A DNA stretch of 64,000 nt, taken from Blastococcus mobilis (lineage in GTDB: Bacteria > Actinomycetota > Actinomycetes > Mycobacteriales > Geodermatophilaceae). The DNA lies in the NCBI RefSeq assembly GCF_900188025.1, contig NZ_FZNO01000018.1:1-64000 (forward strand), read 5' to 3'. Both the position numbers and the translations under genes were made by a program. Of this stretch, positions 8,417 through 16,720 are shown in pieces. How positions within the stretch are numbered: the stretch's first letter is position 1; every line of letters starts with the position of its first letter. The notes beneath the pieces were generated by a model that saw only the letters and a program-made list of their open reading frames with translations, did no database searches and was not told the DNA's origin.

Positions 8417-9100
8417 ATGCGGACGGCGGTGGACAGCGCGTGGGTCCGTGCCGCCGTGCTGGGCCTGGTCCTCGCCGTCGGAGGAGTCCTCGCCCTCACC
8501 GTCGACCTGCCGACCGTCGACGTCGTCCGCACCTGGGTGGACGGCGCCGGGGGAGCCGCGTGGGCCGGCATGGTCCTGGGGCTCGCGGTCCTGCTGCTGG
8601 CGCCGATCCCGCGGTCGGCGCTCTCCGTCCTGCTGGGCGTCGTCGCGGGGTTCGGCGCCGGGCTCGCGGTCGCGCTGGCCGGTGGTCTGCTCGGCGGCCT
8701 CGCCGCATTCGGGCTCGCGCGGGCGCTGGGTCGGCCCGCCGTCACCCGGCTCGTCGGCCCGCGCCTGGGCCGGGTGGACCGCCTGATGGTCGACCGCGGC
8801 TTCTGGCCGCTGCTTGCGGGCCGGTTGCTCCCCGTCGTCCCGTTCGTCGTCCTCAGCTACGGCGCGGGTCTCACCGCCGTCCGGGTGACCCCGTACGCGC
8901 TCTCCACCGCGCTCGGGCTGGTGCCGAGCACCGTCGTCCAGGTCGGCGTCGGCGCCTCGGCGGGAGCGCTCGCCACCTGGATGACGCCGGCCACCGTCGT
9001 GCCCGTGGCGGCCGCTGTTCTCGTCGCGGCAGGCCTGGGGGCGCTCGCCTGGCGCCGGTGGCGCCGGACCCGGGACGGACAGTCGGTCGCGGTCTCCTAG
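8417..9100 (+). CDS. TVP38/TMEM64 (VTT-domain) membrane protein
   Basis: A 227-residue integral membrane protein with about six hydrophobic segments. The VTT core shows APIPRSALSVLLGVVAGF near residue 65 and GRLLPVVPFVVLSYGAG near 135, the re-entrant-loop pattern of SNARE-associated/DedA-like proteins. Relatives act in lipid scrambling or envelope homeostasis; the substrate here is unknown. ATG 8417 is preferred because the longer frame overlaps the previous gene. Its stop overlaps the stop of the convergent next gene by three bases. Confidence 0.8.
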   Translation: MRTAVDSAWVRAAVLGLVLAVGGVLALTVDLPTVDVVRTWVDGAGGAAWAGMVLGLAVLLLAPIPRSALSVLLGVVAGFGAGLAVALAGGLLGGLAAFGLARALGRPAVTRLVGPRLGRVDRLMVDRGFWPLLAGRLLPVVPFVVLSYGAGLTAVRVTPYALSTALGLVPSTVVQVGVGASAGALATWMTPATVVPVAAAVLVAAGLGALAWRRWRRTRDGQSVAVS

Positions 9101-9972
9101 CCCTTCCGGAAGAGGCGCCCGAGCATCCCCCCGGCTCCGCCGACTGTTCGCGCCGCCAGTTGGAGGATCGGCCCGCCCGGGATACCGGGGACGGCCTGGA
9201 CGATGGGCGCCAGCGCCAGCAGGCCGCCCACGTCGTGGACCTTCAACCTCCGCCGCGCTACCGCGGGCACCGGGTTGATCCGCCCTGACGCGGCCTCCAG
9301 CAGCAGGTCCGCCGGCGCCTCCACCGCGGGACCGTCGACCCGGCCCGGCGGCACCTGGCGCACGGTCCATCCGCCGCCGTCGGAATCGAAGGCCCAACCG
9401 CCCTCCGGCGTCGCGAGAGTGACCCCGCCGGTGATGTCCATCGACGCGGCCAGGCCACCGGTGACGTCGGCCAGGGCCGCCAGACCGGACTGCAGGACGT
9501 CCGCCGACGGGGGAGCGGCACCGCAGGACACCAGGTCCAGCCCGTGGACGGCGAGCTCGTAGGCCTGCCCCAGGACGACGCTGAGCAACGGGATCCGGCC
9601 GACGACGGAAACGGTGAGGGCGGTGTCGAGCTCGGCGGGCTCCTCGGCCAGGTAGCGGGCGGTCGCCTCCCGGTTGCGTCGCAGGGCGACCAGGACCTCG
9701 TCCCGAGTCGCGTCACGGTGCGCGGAGGTCACCCGGGCGTTGACGGCGTCGACGTCGGGGGGCGTGCCGGTGCCACCCGCCCGGGCGGAGGCGATGAGGT
9801 CCGCCATGGCGGTGTGGTCGTCCCAGCAGCCCAGGTGGACGCAGATCTCCTGCGCCCGCCAGCCGCTCAACCGAGACGGTCGGGTCAGGTCCACCGTCTC
9901 CGCGCGGTCGATGAACGCGTCCCACGCGCTCAGCACCCGGTCGGCGACCTCGTCGCGCCCGGCATCCGCCAT
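9097..9972 (-). CDS. Maleylpyruvate isomerase / mycothiol-dependent DinB-like family protein
   Basis: A 291-residue protein beginning with the four-helix DinB-like fold of the mycothiol-dependent maleylpyruvate isomerase family: LSGWRAQEICVHLGCWDDH near residue 35 and GQAYELAVHGLDL near 150, giving the family's histidine metal ligands. The C-terminal half (residues 180-290) is a sterol-carrier-like extension common in actinobacterial members. ATG 9972 is used; the 49 residues upstream in frame look like non-coding translation. Members are often annotated as TIGR03083/TIGR03086 proteins. The real substrate is unknown. Confidence 0.75.
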   Translation of the reverse strand: MADAGRDEVADRVLSAWDAFIDRAETVDLTRPSRLSGWRAQEICVHLGCWDDHTAMADLIASARAGGTGTPPDVDAVNARVTSAHRDATRDEVLVALRRNREATARYLAEEPAELDTALTVSVVGRIPLLSVVLGQAYELAVHGLDLVSCGAAPPSADVLQSGLAALADVTGGLAASMDITGGVTLATPEGGWAFDSDGGGWTVRQVPPGRVDGPAVEAPADLLLEAASGRINPVPAVARRRLKVHDVGGLLALAPIVQAVPGIPGGPILQLAARTVGGAGGMLGRLFRKG

Positions 9973-10138
9973 GCCCTGGTGTCGTCCCACGGAAGCCGCC
10001 CTACCCGGCCAGGGCCGGGGCAGGCATCGACGGGGCAGGTGGAGAGGTGGCGCGCGCCACGTCCCCGCGGCACCGGGTCTCCCCCGGAGGGAGGAGACCC
10101 GCGTCAAGGAACGGTGCAAGCCGGTCGATCGCAGGACT

Positions 10139-11284
10139 GTGACCGACCGAGCGGCTACCGATCGCCGCGCCTCCCGTGCGCGCCTGAGCGTGCCGTCCCG
10201 GCGGGGACGGCTGTCCCGGCTGTCCGCCGCCCTGCGCGCGGGCCTGTCCCGCCCCCTCGCCGAGGACGGCGACCGGGTCGCCTACTGGATCCGCCACGTC
10301 CGGATCGGCGTGCTGCTCAGCGAGGTCGCCGCGCTCACCGTCGTCGGCTACGTCCTGCTCACCGACGACCCCGGCCGGCAGTCGCCCCTCATCCTCGGGC
10401 TCGCGGGTCTGGTCGTCCTGGCCGTCCCGGGCCTGCTCCTGCTGCCCCTGCCGGCGATGATGCGCGATTCCCGCGGGCCCATGCTGTTCTACGCCTGGGC
10501 GCTCGGCGCCACCGCGTTGGTGGTCATCGGCACGCGGGCGGACGGCGGGCCCTCGAGCCCGCTGGACGCGCTGCTGTTCCTCACCCTCGCGTACATGGCC
10601 GTGGCCTGCCCCCCGTACGGCGTGGTCGCCGTCGGCAGCGTCATGACGCTCGGCTACTTCGTCGTCGTGGAACTTCCGGGGATCACGCCGTCGGGCTTGT
10701 TCTTCCTGGCGATCCTGGTCGCCTTCACGGTGGTCTGTGCGCTCGCCTCGTCGAGCTCCTGGGCAGCCCACGACCGTCAGGTGCTGCTGGTCCGCACGCA
10801 GGAGACGCTGGCCTCCACCGATCCGCTCACCGGGATCCCCAACCGGAGTGCCTTCCTCCGGCGGGTCAGCGGTGCGGTGAGTGACGCGGCCTGGGGTCAC
10901 CCGAGCGTCGTCTGCCTCGTGGACCTCGACGGTTTCAAGGCCGTCAACGACGCCCGCGGGCACGCGGCCGGTGACGCGATGCTCAAGGCCGTGGGGGTCG
11001 CGCTCGGTGGCGCGGTCCGCGAGACCGACACCGTGGCCCGGCTGGGGGGCGACGAGTTCGCCGTCCTGGCCGACATCACGGTCGGCTTCTCGAGCGAGGT
11101 GCTCGCCGAGCGGCTCCGCGCCGCCGTCGCCGAGGTGGGACGCGCCCACGGGGTGACCGCCAGCGTCGGGGTCGCCGAGGTCGAGCCGGGTGACGACGTC
11201 GAGGACCTGATGCACCGCGCCGACGCCGCCATGTACCGGTCGAAGACCGCCGGCGGCGACCAGGTGACGGCGCTCGGCTGCTGA
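10139..11284 (+). CDS. Membrane diguanylate cyclase (GGDEF)
   Basis: A 381-residue protein with an N-terminal membrane sensor of about six helices (residues 55-215) and a C-terminal GGDEF domain. The active-site motif is LGGDEFAV, and STDPLTGIPNR marks the domain start. RETD lies five residues before GGDEF, the inhibitory I-site, so product feedback is likely. There is no EAL domain. GTG 10139 is the first in-frame start after the divergent gene's start; upstream residues are antisense to that gene. It should make c-di-GMP in response to an unknown envelope signal. Confidence 0.88.
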   Translation: MTDRAATDRRASRARLSVPSRRGRLSRLSAALRAGLSRPLAEDGDRVAYWIRHVRIGVLLSEVAALTVVGYVLLTDDPGRQSPLILGLAGLVVLAVPGLLLLPLPAMMRDSRGPMLFYAWALGATALVVIGTRADGGPSSPLDALLFLTLAYMAVACPPYGVVAVGSVMTLGYFVVVELPGITPSGLFFLAILVAFTVVCALASSSSWAAHDRQVLLVRTQETLASTDPLTGIPNRSAFLRRVSGAVSDAAWGHPSVVCLVDLDGFKAVNDARGHAAGDAMLKAVGVALGGAVRETDTVARLGGDEFAVLADITVGFSSEVLAERLRAAVAEVGRAHGVTASVGVAEVEPGDDVEDLMHRADAAMYRSKTAGGDQVTALGC

Positions 11285-11498
11285 GCCGACCGGATCGGTC
11301 CGCGCGTCGCCCACCTCCTGGGACGCTCCGCCGTTACCCACCGTCATCGAGAACGAGACGTTGCTCACGCAGTCGTCGCGGGTACCCGAGAACCCATCAT
11401 CGCTGGCTCGCGTGCCTCCGGAGGACGCGCCACGGTGGCTGGACGCCGTGCCGGCGCGCGTGGTAATGGCGCTTGACCAGCGGTAAGACACATCACAC

Positions 11499-11513
11499 GT
11501 GACCATCAGTCAC
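11499..11513. promoter_or_regulatory. Perfect inverted repeat, possible operator
   Basis: GTGAC-N5-GTCAC lies about 155 bases before the DUF3145 start. The region 11285-11669 has no gene and is less GC-rich than its flanks near this site. The spacing differs from the CRP/GlxR consensus (TGTGA-N6-TCACA), so the binding protein is unknown. Confidence 0.25.
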
Positions 11514-11669
11514 ATTCGTCCCAACTGGAACAGCCGGGCTGGCGCGATGGGCACTCCATCGTGCAGACTGTTCCCGGAAGTCCTGCTCCGTCACTGCCGA
11601 ACACAGCGCGTCACCGAATCGATGGTCCGTAGGGGAAGACGAGACCAATCGAGTCGATGGAGGTGCCTC

Positions 11670-12170
11670 GTGCAGCGACGGTCTACCCAGGGTGTCGTCT
11701 TCGTGCACGCGTGCCCGAAGGCGCTCTGCCAGCATGTCGAGTGGGCGCTGGAACGCGTCGTCGGCGCGCCGGTCTCCCTGTCGTGGGCTGAGCAGCCCGC
11801 GGCGCACGGTTCCTACCGTGCCGAGGTCGCCTGGACCGGTTCGCCGGGTACCGGCGCCCGGCTGGTTGCTGCCCTCCGGGCGTGGCCGATGCTGCGCTTC
11901 GAGGTCACCGAGGAGGCCAGCCACGGCAACGACGGCGAGCGCATGTCGTACGTCCCCGGCCACGGAGTCTTCCGCGCGCCGACGAGCGCCAACGGCGACA
12001 TCATGATCAGCGAGCAGCAGCTGCGACACCTCGCTGCCACGGCGTCGTCGGCCGAGGCCTTCCGTCACGGTGTCGACGAGCTGCTCGGGGCGGCCTGGGA
12101 CTCCGATCTCGAGGTCTACCGCCACGCCGGCGACGGCAGCCCGGTCACCTGGCTGCACCAGGTCGTCTGA
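11670..12170 (+). CDS. DUF3145 family protein
   Basis: A 166-residue protein of the actinobacteria-specific DUF3145 family. It matches across its length: FVHACPKALCQHVEWALE at the start, SWAEQPAAHGSYRAEVAW, WPMLRFEVTEEAS in the middle and the typical end SPVTWLHQVV. GTG 11670 follows GGAGG by six bases and gives the normal family length; the longer open frame from 11499 adds about 57 unrelated residues. Function is unknown. It is followed at once by a large stem-loop repeat. Confidence 0.9.
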   Translation: MQRRSTQGVVFVHACPKALCQHVEWALERVVGAPVSLSWAEQPAAHGSYRAEVAWTGSPGTGARLVAALRAWPMLRFEVTEEASHGNDGERMSYVPGHGVFRAPTSANGDIMISEQQLRHLAATASSAEAFRHGVDELLGAAWDSDLEVYRHAGDGSPVTWLHQVV

Positions 12171-12280
12171 GGGAAAGGACCCCGCTGCCCTCCGCCGTAG
12201 AAGGACCCCGTCCCCCTCATCCCTCGCACGCTCGGAAGGAGCCTCTGGACGGGGCCGGCGGCGGGACCCCGCAGCGGGCC
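12171..12280 (+). repeat. Long nested stem-loop repeat (family copy R1)
   Basis: Directly after the DUF3145 stop. Outer arms GGACCCCGCTGC (12177-12188) and GCAGCGGGCC (12271-12280); inner arms GGACCCCGTCC (12203-12213) and GGACGGGGCC (12247-12256); apex CTCGCACGCTCGG. One of nine related copies in this window. From 12281 to 12523 I see no gene, only a GC-rich spacer before the convergent accD gene. Confidence 0.75.
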
Positions 12281-12523
12281 GCAGGTCACAGATTCGCCAC
12301 GTCGACCCGGACGACTCGCCGGATCGTCGTAGCCTGAACGAGGTCGTCCGGGCGCCGTCGGGGAAGCGGCGTCCGGACGGCCTTCCGCTGTCTCGGCGCA
12401 ACGGCTACCGGCGTGCTGTGGCGACTACCGCACCGCAGCGCGGTACCGGGCACCACAGCGCGGTATCGCCACGACGTCACAGGGCCGGCACGGGGAACCG
12501 ATGGCCGGGCCCTGTTGCGCTCC

Positions 12524-13936
12524 TCAGAGGGGGATGTTGCCGTGCGCCCCGCGGCCGGGCGGTGCCGCGGCGAGCGCCTCGACCAACCGGCGCCTGGTCT
12601 TCGCGGGCTCCACGACCTCGTCCACGACGCCGATCTGCAGGGCCCGGTTGACCCCGCCGGCGATGCGCTCGTGCTCCTCGGCCAGCTGCGCGTGCAGGGC
12701 CTCCCGCTCACCGGGCGGGACGGCAGCCAGCTTCTTGCGGTGCAGGATGCCGACCGCGGCCTTCGCGCCCATGACGGCGACCTCGGCCCCCGGCCAGGCG
12801 AACACGGCGGTGGCGCCCAGCGCGCGGGCGTTCATCGCGATGTAGGCGCCGCCGTAGGACTTGCGGGTCACGAGCGTCACCCGCGGCACCACCGCCTCGG
12901 CGAAGGCGTGCAGCAGCTTCGCCCCCCGCCGCACGACACCGTCCCACTCCTGGCCGACCCCCGGGAGGTAGCCGGGCACGTCGACCAGCACGACCAGGGG
13001 CACCCCGAAGGCGTCGCACATCCGCACGAAGCGGGCGGCCTTCTCCGCGGAGGCGGAGTCGAGGCACCCGCCCAGCCGCAGCGGGTTGTTGGCGATGACG
13101 CCCACGGTCCGCCCGGCCAGCCGACCGAGAGTGGTGACGATGTTGGGCGCGAAACGCGGATGCAGCTCGAGGCCCGGCCCGTCGAGGACGCCGGAGATCA
13201 GCGGCTTCACGTCGTAGGCGCGCTGCTTCTGCTCGGGCAGCAGCGCGCTGAGGTCGACGTCGGCCTCGTCCCCGGCCGGCGCGAACGTGCCCTGGGCCGC
13301 GAGCAGGTCGACGGCCATGCGGGCGGTCTCGAGGGCGGCCGGCTCCGAGTCGGTGACCACGTGCACGACGCCGCTGCGCCGGCCATGGGTGTCGGGCCCG
13401 CCCAGCTGCTCCTGGTCGACGACCTCGCCCGTGACCGAGCGGACGACGTCCGGGCCCGTGACGAAGACGCGGCCGGCCGGGCCCATGATCACCAGGTCGG
13501 TCAGGGCCGGTCCGTAGGCGGCGCCACCAGCGGCCGGGCCGAGCACCACCGAGATCTGCGGGATCCGGCCGGAGGCCCGGACCATCGCCGCGAAGACCTC
13601 GCCGACCGCGTGCAGGGCCGTGACGCCCTCGGCCAGGCGCGCGCCGCCGGAATGCCAGATGCCGATGACCGGCACCCGCTCCCGCAGCGCGGTGTCGATG
13701 GCGTCCACGATGTGCCGGCAGCCGTCGACACCCATCGCGCCACCCATGACGGTCGCGTCGGTGCAGAACGCCACCGCGGGGGTGCCGTTCACGGTGCCCC
13801 GCGCGGCCAGCACGCCGGAGGTGTCCCGGGCGGCCAGCTCCTGCATCGACCCGGGGTCGAAGAACCGCTGGAGGCGGTCCTCCGGATCGCGCGGGTCGCA
13901 AGCGGGCAGCGTGGGCGGGGCCTGGACGGCTGTCAC
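12524..13936 (-). CDS. accD: Acyl-CoA carboxylase carboxyltransferase beta subunit (AccD6-like)
   Basis: A 470-residue carboxyltransferase with both crotonase-like halves. The N-terminal half has HSGGARLAEGVTALHAVG near residue 95 and GPAAGGAAYGPALTD near 133; the C-terminal half has DVPGYLPGVGQEWDGVVR near 319 and RKSYGGAYIAMNARALG near 358. The length matches AccD6 of mycobacteria (about 470) rather than the longer PccB-type subunits. It should transfer carboxyl from biotin-BCCP to acetyl- or propionyl-CoA to make malonyl-CoA. It is last in the fatty-acid locus, 48 bases after fabF, as accD6 follows kasA/kasB in mycobacteria. The biotinylated alpha subunit is not in the window. Confidence 0.88.
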   Translation of the reverse strand: MTAVQAPPTLPACDPRDPEDRLQRFFDPGSMQELAARDTSGVLAARGTVNGTPAVAFCTDATVMGGAMGVDGCRHIVDAIDTALRERVPVIGIWHSGGARLAEGVTALHAVGEVFAAMVRASGRIPQISVVLGPAAGGAAYGPALTDLVIMGPAGRVFVTGPDVVRSVTGEVVDQEQLGGPDTHGRRSGVVHVVTDSEPAALETARMAVDLLAAQGTFAPAGDEADVDLSALLPEQKQRAYDVKPLISGVLDGPGLELHPRFAPNIVTTLGRLAGRTVGVIANNPLRLGGCLDSASAEKAARFVRMCDAFGVPLVVLVDVPGYLPGVGQEWDGVVRRGAKLLHAFAEAVVPRVTLVTRKSYGGAYIAMNARALGATAVFAWPGAEVAVMGAKAAVGILHRKKLAAVPPGEREALHAQLAEEHERIAGGVNRALQIGVVDEVVEPAKTRRRLVEALAAAPPGRGAHGNIPL

Positions 13937-13984
13937 GAGGTCTCCGGGGGCCGAGGGGATGGGCGGCGAGGGCAGGGCTGGGCC

Positions 13985-15226
13985 TCAGGCGGTGGTGAAG
14001 ACCAGCGCGATGTTGTGGCCACCGAAGCCGAAGGAGTCGTTGACGGCGGCCGTGAGGGTGGTGCGGCGGGGCTCGTGGCGCACGATGTCGAGGGCCTGGA
14101 CGGCCGCGTCGTCGTCCGGGTCCTCCAGGTTGGCCGTCGCCGGCACGATCTGCTCGCGGAGCGCGAGGATCGTGAAGACGGACTCAAGCGCTCCGGCGGC
14201 ACCGAGCAGGTGGCCGGTCTGGCTCTTGGTGGCGCTCACCAGGACGTGGTCCCCGAGCGACGAGCGGATGGCCGCCGCCTCGGCGGTGTCCCCGACCGGG
14301 GTCGAGGTGGCGTGGGCGTTGACGTGCCCGACGTCGGTCCGGCTCAGGCCGGCGTCGCGGAGGGCCGCCGCGATCGCACGGGCGGCTCCCTCGCCGTCGG
14401 GGTGCGGGGCGACGAGGTCATAGCCGTCGGCGGTCGCGCCGGCACCGGCGAGGCGGGCGTGGATGCGGGCCCCCCGCGCCTTGGCGACGTCGGCCCGCTC
14501 CAGGACGATGGCCGCCGCGCCCTCGCCCAGGACGAACCCGTCCCGGGCCTTGTCGAACGGGCGGGAGGCGCGCTCCGGCTCGTCGTTGCGGGTCGACATC
14601 GCCCGCATCGCGGCGAACCCGGCCATGGGCAGCGGGTGCACGCAGGCCTCGGCGCCACCGACGAGGACGACGTCGGCGCGGTCGAAACGCAGCAGGTCCA
14701 GGCCCCAGCGGATCGCCTCGGCTCCGGACGCGCAGGCGCTGACCGGCGCGTGCACCCCGCCCTTGGCGCCGATCGCCAGACCGACGGCGGCAGCCGGGCC
14801 GTTGGGCATGAGCATCGGGATGGTGAAGGGGGAGACCCGCTTGGGGCCCTTCTGCTCCAGCACGTCGTCCTGACCGAGCAGGGTCAGCGCGCCACCGATC
14901 CCGGTGCCGAGGACGACCGCGACCCGCTCGGCCGGGACGCCGGCGTCGGCGGCGCCGGCGTCGCGCCAGGCCTCCTCGGCGGCGACGACGGCGACCTGCT
15001 GACTGCGGTCGAGGCGGCGGGCGCGGACCCGGTCGATCTGCTCGGCCGGGTCGGTGGCCAGCCGCGCGACGAGCTGGGCGGGGTAGTCCTTGACCCAGTC
15101 GTCGGTGATCCGGCTGACCCCCGACCGCCCGGCCAGCAGCGCGTCCCAGGTGCTGGCGACGTCGCCGCCCAGGGGCGTGGTGGCACCCAGTCCGGTGACG
15201 ACGACGTCGGTGACGGGCGTGCTCAT
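13985..15226 (-). CDS. fabF: 3-oxoacyl-ACP synthase II (KAS II)
   Basis: A 413-residue ketosynthase of normal length. The Cys-His-His triad is complete: Cys165 in VSACASGAE, His305 in NAHATSTPVGD and His339 in SQTGHLLGAAG. The C-terminus NDSFGFGGHN is typical. It condenses malonyl-ACP with acyl-ACP in each elongation round. It is the fifth gene of the locus, and a stem-loop repeat fills most of the gap between acpP and this gene. A plain ATG start follows a GGAGGAAT-like site. Confidence 0.95.
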   Translation of the reverse strand: MSTPVTDVVVTGLGATTPLGGDVASTWDALLAGRSGVSRITDDWVKDYPAQLVARLATDPAEQIDRVRARRLDRSQQVAVVAAEEAWRDAGAADAGVPAERVAVVLGTGIGGALTLLGQDDVLEQKGPKRVSPFTIPMLMPNGPAAAVGLAIGAKGGVHAPVSACASGAEAIRWGLDLLRFDRADVVLVGGAEACVHPLPMAGFAAMRAMSTRNDEPERASRPFDKARDGFVLGEGAAAIVLERADVAKARGARIHARLAGAGATADGYDLVAPHPDGEGAARAIAAALRDAGLSRTDVGHVNAHATSTPVGDTAEAAAIRSSLGDHVLVSATKSQTGHLLGAAGALESVFTILALREQIVPATANLEDPDDDAAVQALDIVRHEPRRTTLTAAVNDSFGFGGHNIALVFTTA

Positions 15227-15267
15227 GACGATTCCTCCTGGATTGGTGGCCGGGCGGCCGGGGTGAG

Positions 15268-15370
15268 GCCCCCCTGCAGGGTCCCGCCGCCGGCCCCGTC
15301 CAGAGGCTCATTCCGGGCGTGCGAGGGATGAGGGGACGGGGTCCTTCTACGGTGGGGGCAGGGGGCCCTT
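15268..15370 (-). repeat. Long nested stem-loop repeat (family copy R2) after acpP
   Basis: Begins 3 bases after the acpP stop and lies in the acpP-fabF gap. On the minus strand the outer arms are CCCCCTGC and GCAGGGGG and the inner arms GGACCCCGTCC and GGACGGGGCC, with apex CTCGCACGCCCGG. The outer arm pair differs from R1, yet pairing is kept. Confidence 0.75.
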
Positions 15371-15372
15371 TG

Positions 15373-15618
15373 TCAGCCCTGGTTCTTCTCGATGTAGCTG
15401 ATCGCGTCGCCGACGGTCTTGATGTTGCCGAGCTCGTCGTCGGGGATGGCCACGCCGAACTTGTCCTCGACGGCGGTGGCGATCTCGACCATCGACAGGG
15501 AGTCGACGTCGAGGTCGTCGGTGAACGACTTCTCGGGGGTGGCGTCGGCGGGGGTCACACCGGCGACCTCCTCCAGGATCTCGGCCAAACCGGACTGGAT
15601 CTCCTGGCTGCTCGTCAC
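15373..15618 (-). CDS. acpP: Acyl carrier protein
   Basis: An 81-residue acidic ACP. The phosphopantetheine site is Ser40 in DDLDVDSLSMVE, followed by the usual VEDKFGVAIPDDE helix and the conserved IKTVGDAISYI. It carries the growing chain for FabD, FabH and FabF, whose genes flank it. Stem-loop repeats lie on both sides (R3 upstream, R2 downstream), so its mRNA segment may be processed or stabilised separately, which would suit the large amounts of ACP cells need. Confidence 0.96.
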   Translation of the reverse strand: MTSSQEIQSGLAEILEEVAGVTPADATPEKSFTDDLDVDSLSMVEIATAVEDKFGVAIPDDELGNIKTVGDAISYIEKNQG

Positions 15619-15650
15619 GCGGGTCCTCTCTCTCGGATGGGGCGGTAGAA

Positions 15651-15704
15651 GGACCCCGTCCTGCCCACCACTCGCAAGCTCGCGGCGGTGCCCTGGACGG
15701 GGCC
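15651..15704 (-). repeat. Stem-loop repeat (family copy R3) between fabH and acpP
   Basis: Arms GGACCCCGTCC (15651-15661) and GGACGGGGCC (15695-15704) pair around an apex CTCGCAAGCTCGCGG. It lies 48 bases after the fabH stop on the transcribed strand and before the acpP ribosome site. A short copy without the outer stem. Confidence 0.7.
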
Positions 15705-15751
15705 GTTCGACGTCCGGGACGCGGTGTCCCGGGGATCTGGGGTGGGCCGGC

Positions 15752-16720
15752 TCACGGCAGGACGACGACCTGGCCGGCGAAGGTGAGGCCGGCGCCGTAG
15801 CCGAGCAGCAGGGCGACGTCGCCGCTTCTGGCCTCGCCGCTCTCCAGCAGCGCCGACAGCGCCAGGGGCACCGACGCCGAGGAGGTGTTGCCCGACCGGA
15901 CGATGTCGCGGGCGATGACCGTGCGCTCTGGCAGCTTCAGGCGCTTGGCCATGAGCTCGATGATGCGGAGGTTGGCCTGGTGCGGCGCGAACACGTCGAT
16001 GTCGTCTGGGCCGACGCCGGCCCGCCGCATGGCCTCCACGAGGGTGTCGGTGAGCTTGGTCGTGGCCCAGCGGTACACCGCCTGGCCGGCCATGCTCATG
16101 CCCGTCTCGTTCTCGGGGATGGCGATGGCCTCGTGCAGGTCGCCGTCGCTGCCCCACACCACCGGGCCGACCGCGGGCTCGTCGGAGGGGCCCACGACCG
16201 CCGCGCCCGCGCCGTCGGCGAAGATCACCGCCGTCGCCCGGTCGTCGAGGTTCGTGTAGTCGGTGAGCCGTTCACCGCCGATGACCAGGGCGTTGCGCGC
16301 CGAGCCGCTGCGGATCGCGTCGGCGGCCGCGCTCAGCGCGTAGCACCAGCCGGCGCAGCCGGCGTTGACGTCGAAGGCCCCCGGGCGCGGCACGCCGAGC
16401 TGGTGGGCGACGCGTGGCGCGAGACCGGGGATTGCCTTCGGCGGGCTCGTGGTCGCCAGCAGCACCAGGTCGATCTCGCCGGCGTCGAGGCCGCTGGCAG
16501 CCAGGGCCTTGCCGCCGGCCGCGACGGACATCTCCACGAGGGTCTCGTCCGGCTCGGCCCACCGGCGCTCGGCGATCCCGACCCGCGACTGGATCCACTC
16601 GTCGTTGGTCTCCATCCGCTGGGCGAGCTCGTCGTTGGTGACCCGACGGCGGGGCCGGTAGCTCCCGAAGCCGAGGATCCGGGCGCCGGGCGCGCCCGTC
16701 GGCAGCTGCAGGCGGGTCAT
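15752..16720 (-). CDS. fabH: 3-oxoacyl-ACP synthase III (KAS III)
   Basis: A 322-residue initiating ketosynthase. The triad is complete: Cys122 in VNAGCAGWCYAL, His247 in FAPHQANLRI and Asn278 in RSGNTSSASVP. The N-terminal RILGFGSYRPRRRVTNDEL is typical. It condenses acetyl- or branched acyl-CoA with malonyl-ACP to start fatty-acid synthesis. ATG 16720 overlaps the fabD stop (ATGA), so the two are translationally coupled. Confidence 0.95.
   Translation of the reverse strand: MTRLQLPTGAPGARILGFGSYRPRRRVTNDELAQRMETNDEWIQSRVGIAERRWAEPDETLVEMSVAAGGKALAASGLDAGEIDLVLLATTSPPKAIPGLAPRVAHQLGVPRPGAFDVNAGCAGWCYALSAAADAIRSGSARNALVIGGERLTDYTNLDDRATAVIFADGAGAAVVGPSDEPAVGPVVWGSDGDLHEAIAIPENETGMSMAGQAVYRWATTKLTDTLVEAMRRAGVGPDDIDVFAPHQANLRIIELMAKRLKLPERTVIARDIVRSGNTSSASVPLALSALLESGEARSGDVALLLGYGAGLTFAGQVVVLP

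Noticed and set aside
12413-15331. A 972-codon plus-strand open frame
   Set aside because: Exactly antisense to accD and fabF, which have full catalytic motifs; long shadow frames are common at this GC content.
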